From the NCBI GenBank assembly GCA_900539145.1, contig UQAX01000007.1, forward strand, positions 1 to 64,000: a DNA stretch of 64,000 bases. The letters run 5' to 3'. Each line of letters opens with the position of its first letter. Within the stretch, counting starts at the first letter, position 1. Under the pieces are notes generated by a model, which was given only the letters and a program-made list of their open reading frames with translations, had not been told where the DNA came from and did no database searches. This document shows, in pieces, positions 63,335-64,000 of this stretch. The stretch is from an uncultured Blautia sp. (GTDB lineage Bacteria > Bacillota > Clostridia > Lachnospirales > Lachnospiraceae). The position numbers were made by a program, and so were the translations under genes.

Positions 63335-63871
63335 ATGAAAAAGAGATGGAATAAGAAAAATCTTTGTCTGGCAGCAGCAGCCTTTACTTTAGTGGCAGGT
63401 GTATCTGTGGGAGGAACCATGGCATACTTTACAACCTATACCACAGCTTCCGGAGGCGCTGAGATTAAGCTTGGCACCACAACCATTGTGCCGGACGAAG
63501 AAGTAGTGAATATGGAGAAGAAAATTGCTGTAAAGAATACAGGCGATTTTGATTGTTTTGTACGTGTAAAAGTATTTGCCGGAGACAAGTATCAGCCGGG
63601 GCTGCAATTCATTCCTGATGCTGAGAAAACATGGAGTCAGGGAGATGACGGTTATTATTATTGCAGTGAGATTGTTCCAAAAGGAGGTATATCAAATACC
63701 TTTACTGTGAAAATTGACGACATGGACAGTGAAGATGATTTCAATGTTATTGTTGTTCAGGAATGTACGGCAGTGCTTTACGATGAAAACGGAAATCCGT
63801 ATGCAGATTGGAACAGGATTGCAGATTCCAGCGAAGATATTTATAATGGAAACGGGGAGGTTGATGAGTAA
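63335..63871 (+). CDS. TasA/camelysin-like secreted protein with SipW-type signal
   Basis: This 178-residue protein has a long signal peptide ending in GGTMAYFTTYTTASGG, the SipW-dependent pattern (aliphatic core, then AYFT). The body (KIAVKNTGDFDCFVRVKVFAG; VPKGGISNTFTVKI) matches the TasA/CalY fold found in biofilm matrix fibres. GGAGG precedes the ATG. It is encoded 15 bp after the unanchored pilin gene, and the stop overlaps the next start (TAATG). No sipW gene is visible; it may lie beyond the window. Confidence 0.8.
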   Translation: MKKRWNKKNLCLAAAAFTLVAGVSVGGTMAYFTTYTTASGGAEIKLGTTTIVPDEEVVNMEKKIAVKNTGDFDCFVRVKVFAGDKYQPGLQFIPDAEKTWSQGDDGYYYCSEIVPKGGISNTFTVKIDDMDSEDDFNVIVVQECTAVLYDENGNPYADWNRIADSSEDIYNGNGEVDE

Positions 63872-64000
63872 TGAAAAAGAAAAGAAAGCTTTTATCAGCC
63901 GGACCGGTGATTTTGCTCTCTGCATCAGCGCTTTTGCTGATAGGAAGTACGGTAGGAAGTACAAGAGCGGCTCTGACATATTATAGTGATAATTATACGG
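63871..64000 (+). CDS. SipW-type secreted protein, cut by the window end
   Basis: Only the first 43 residues are visible. They form a signal peptide of the same SipW-type pattern (basic start, LLSASALLLIGSTVGS, then TRAALTYYSDNY), preceded by GGGGAGG. This suggests a second TasA/CalY-like protein in the same operon. The remainder lies outside the window. Confidence 0.7.
   Translation, partial: MKKKRKLLSAGPVILLSASALLLIGSTVGSTRAALTYYSDNYT

Overview
The window reads as low-GC Gram-positive chromosomal DNA from a gut Lachnospiraceae (Blautia / Mediterraneibacter-like). The basis is AT-rich coding, strong AGGAGG ribosome binding sites, LPXTG-type surface proteins and sortases, CUT1 sugar ABC importers with LacI regulators, Gram-positive type IV pilus genes and SipW-type secreted proteins. 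The species call is inference; no rRNA or tRNA gene is present. Nearly all DNA is coding and most genes lie on the + strand.

Layout. (1) 1-7424: an AGAC tetranucleotide repeat at the left edge, then a five-gene sortase pilus operon with the order ancillary adhesin / SipA-like protein / major pilin / class B sortase / minor pilin, the same order as the Streptococcus pyogenes FCT pilus locus. (2) 7431-7743: fused remnants of two dead genes. (3) 7851-17726: a LacI regulator diverging from a sucrose/fructoside operon (binding protein, two permeases, ATPase, a Crh-like HPr protein, GH32 fructosidase, fructokinase, amylosucrase-like GH13). (4) 17961-20235: ROK-family sugar kinase and MFS transporter. 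(5) 20432-34103: a LacI-controlled mannoside operon (two permeases, binding protein, GH130 phosphorylase, GH38 alpha-mannosidase, GH3, phosphohexomutase, mannose-6-phosphate isomerase). The gene set implies import of mannose-containing oligosaccharides, trimming, phosphorolysis to mannose-1-phosphate, then mannose-6-phosphate and fructose-6-phosphate. (6) 34353-34950: RelB/DinJ-RelE type toxin-antitoxin pair.

(7) 35084-44057: three consecutive cyclic-di-GMP proteins (dCache-GGDEF, PAS-GGDEF-EAL, and a very large PAS/GGDEF/EAL protein). (8) 44143-46055: an overlapping pair made of an AAA/ABC-type ATPase and a TOPRIM-like protein with a cysteine-rich insertion, a candidate defence module. (9) 46113-50984 on the - strand: a minimal type IV pilus cluster (transglutaminase-like lipoprotein, PilC, four small membrane/pilin-like proteins, PilT). 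(10) 51149-53264: two small paralogous proteins and a BTAD/SARP-type regulator broken by an in-frame TAG. (11) 53528-64000: a second sortase pilus operon (VWA tip adhesin, LPSTG major pilin, two class C sortases, a pilin-like protein with no wall anchor, and two SipW-type secreted proteins, the last cut by the window end).

The most interesting signals are the pair of TGTGACT heptamers spaced exactly 11 bp just upstream of a -10 box of the second pilus operon, which fits a SARP-type activator site next to a SARP-type gene carrying a stop codon; the ATPase/TOPRIM-like pair; the pseudo signal peptidase in the FCT-like operon; and the Crh-like protein embedded in the sucrose operon.
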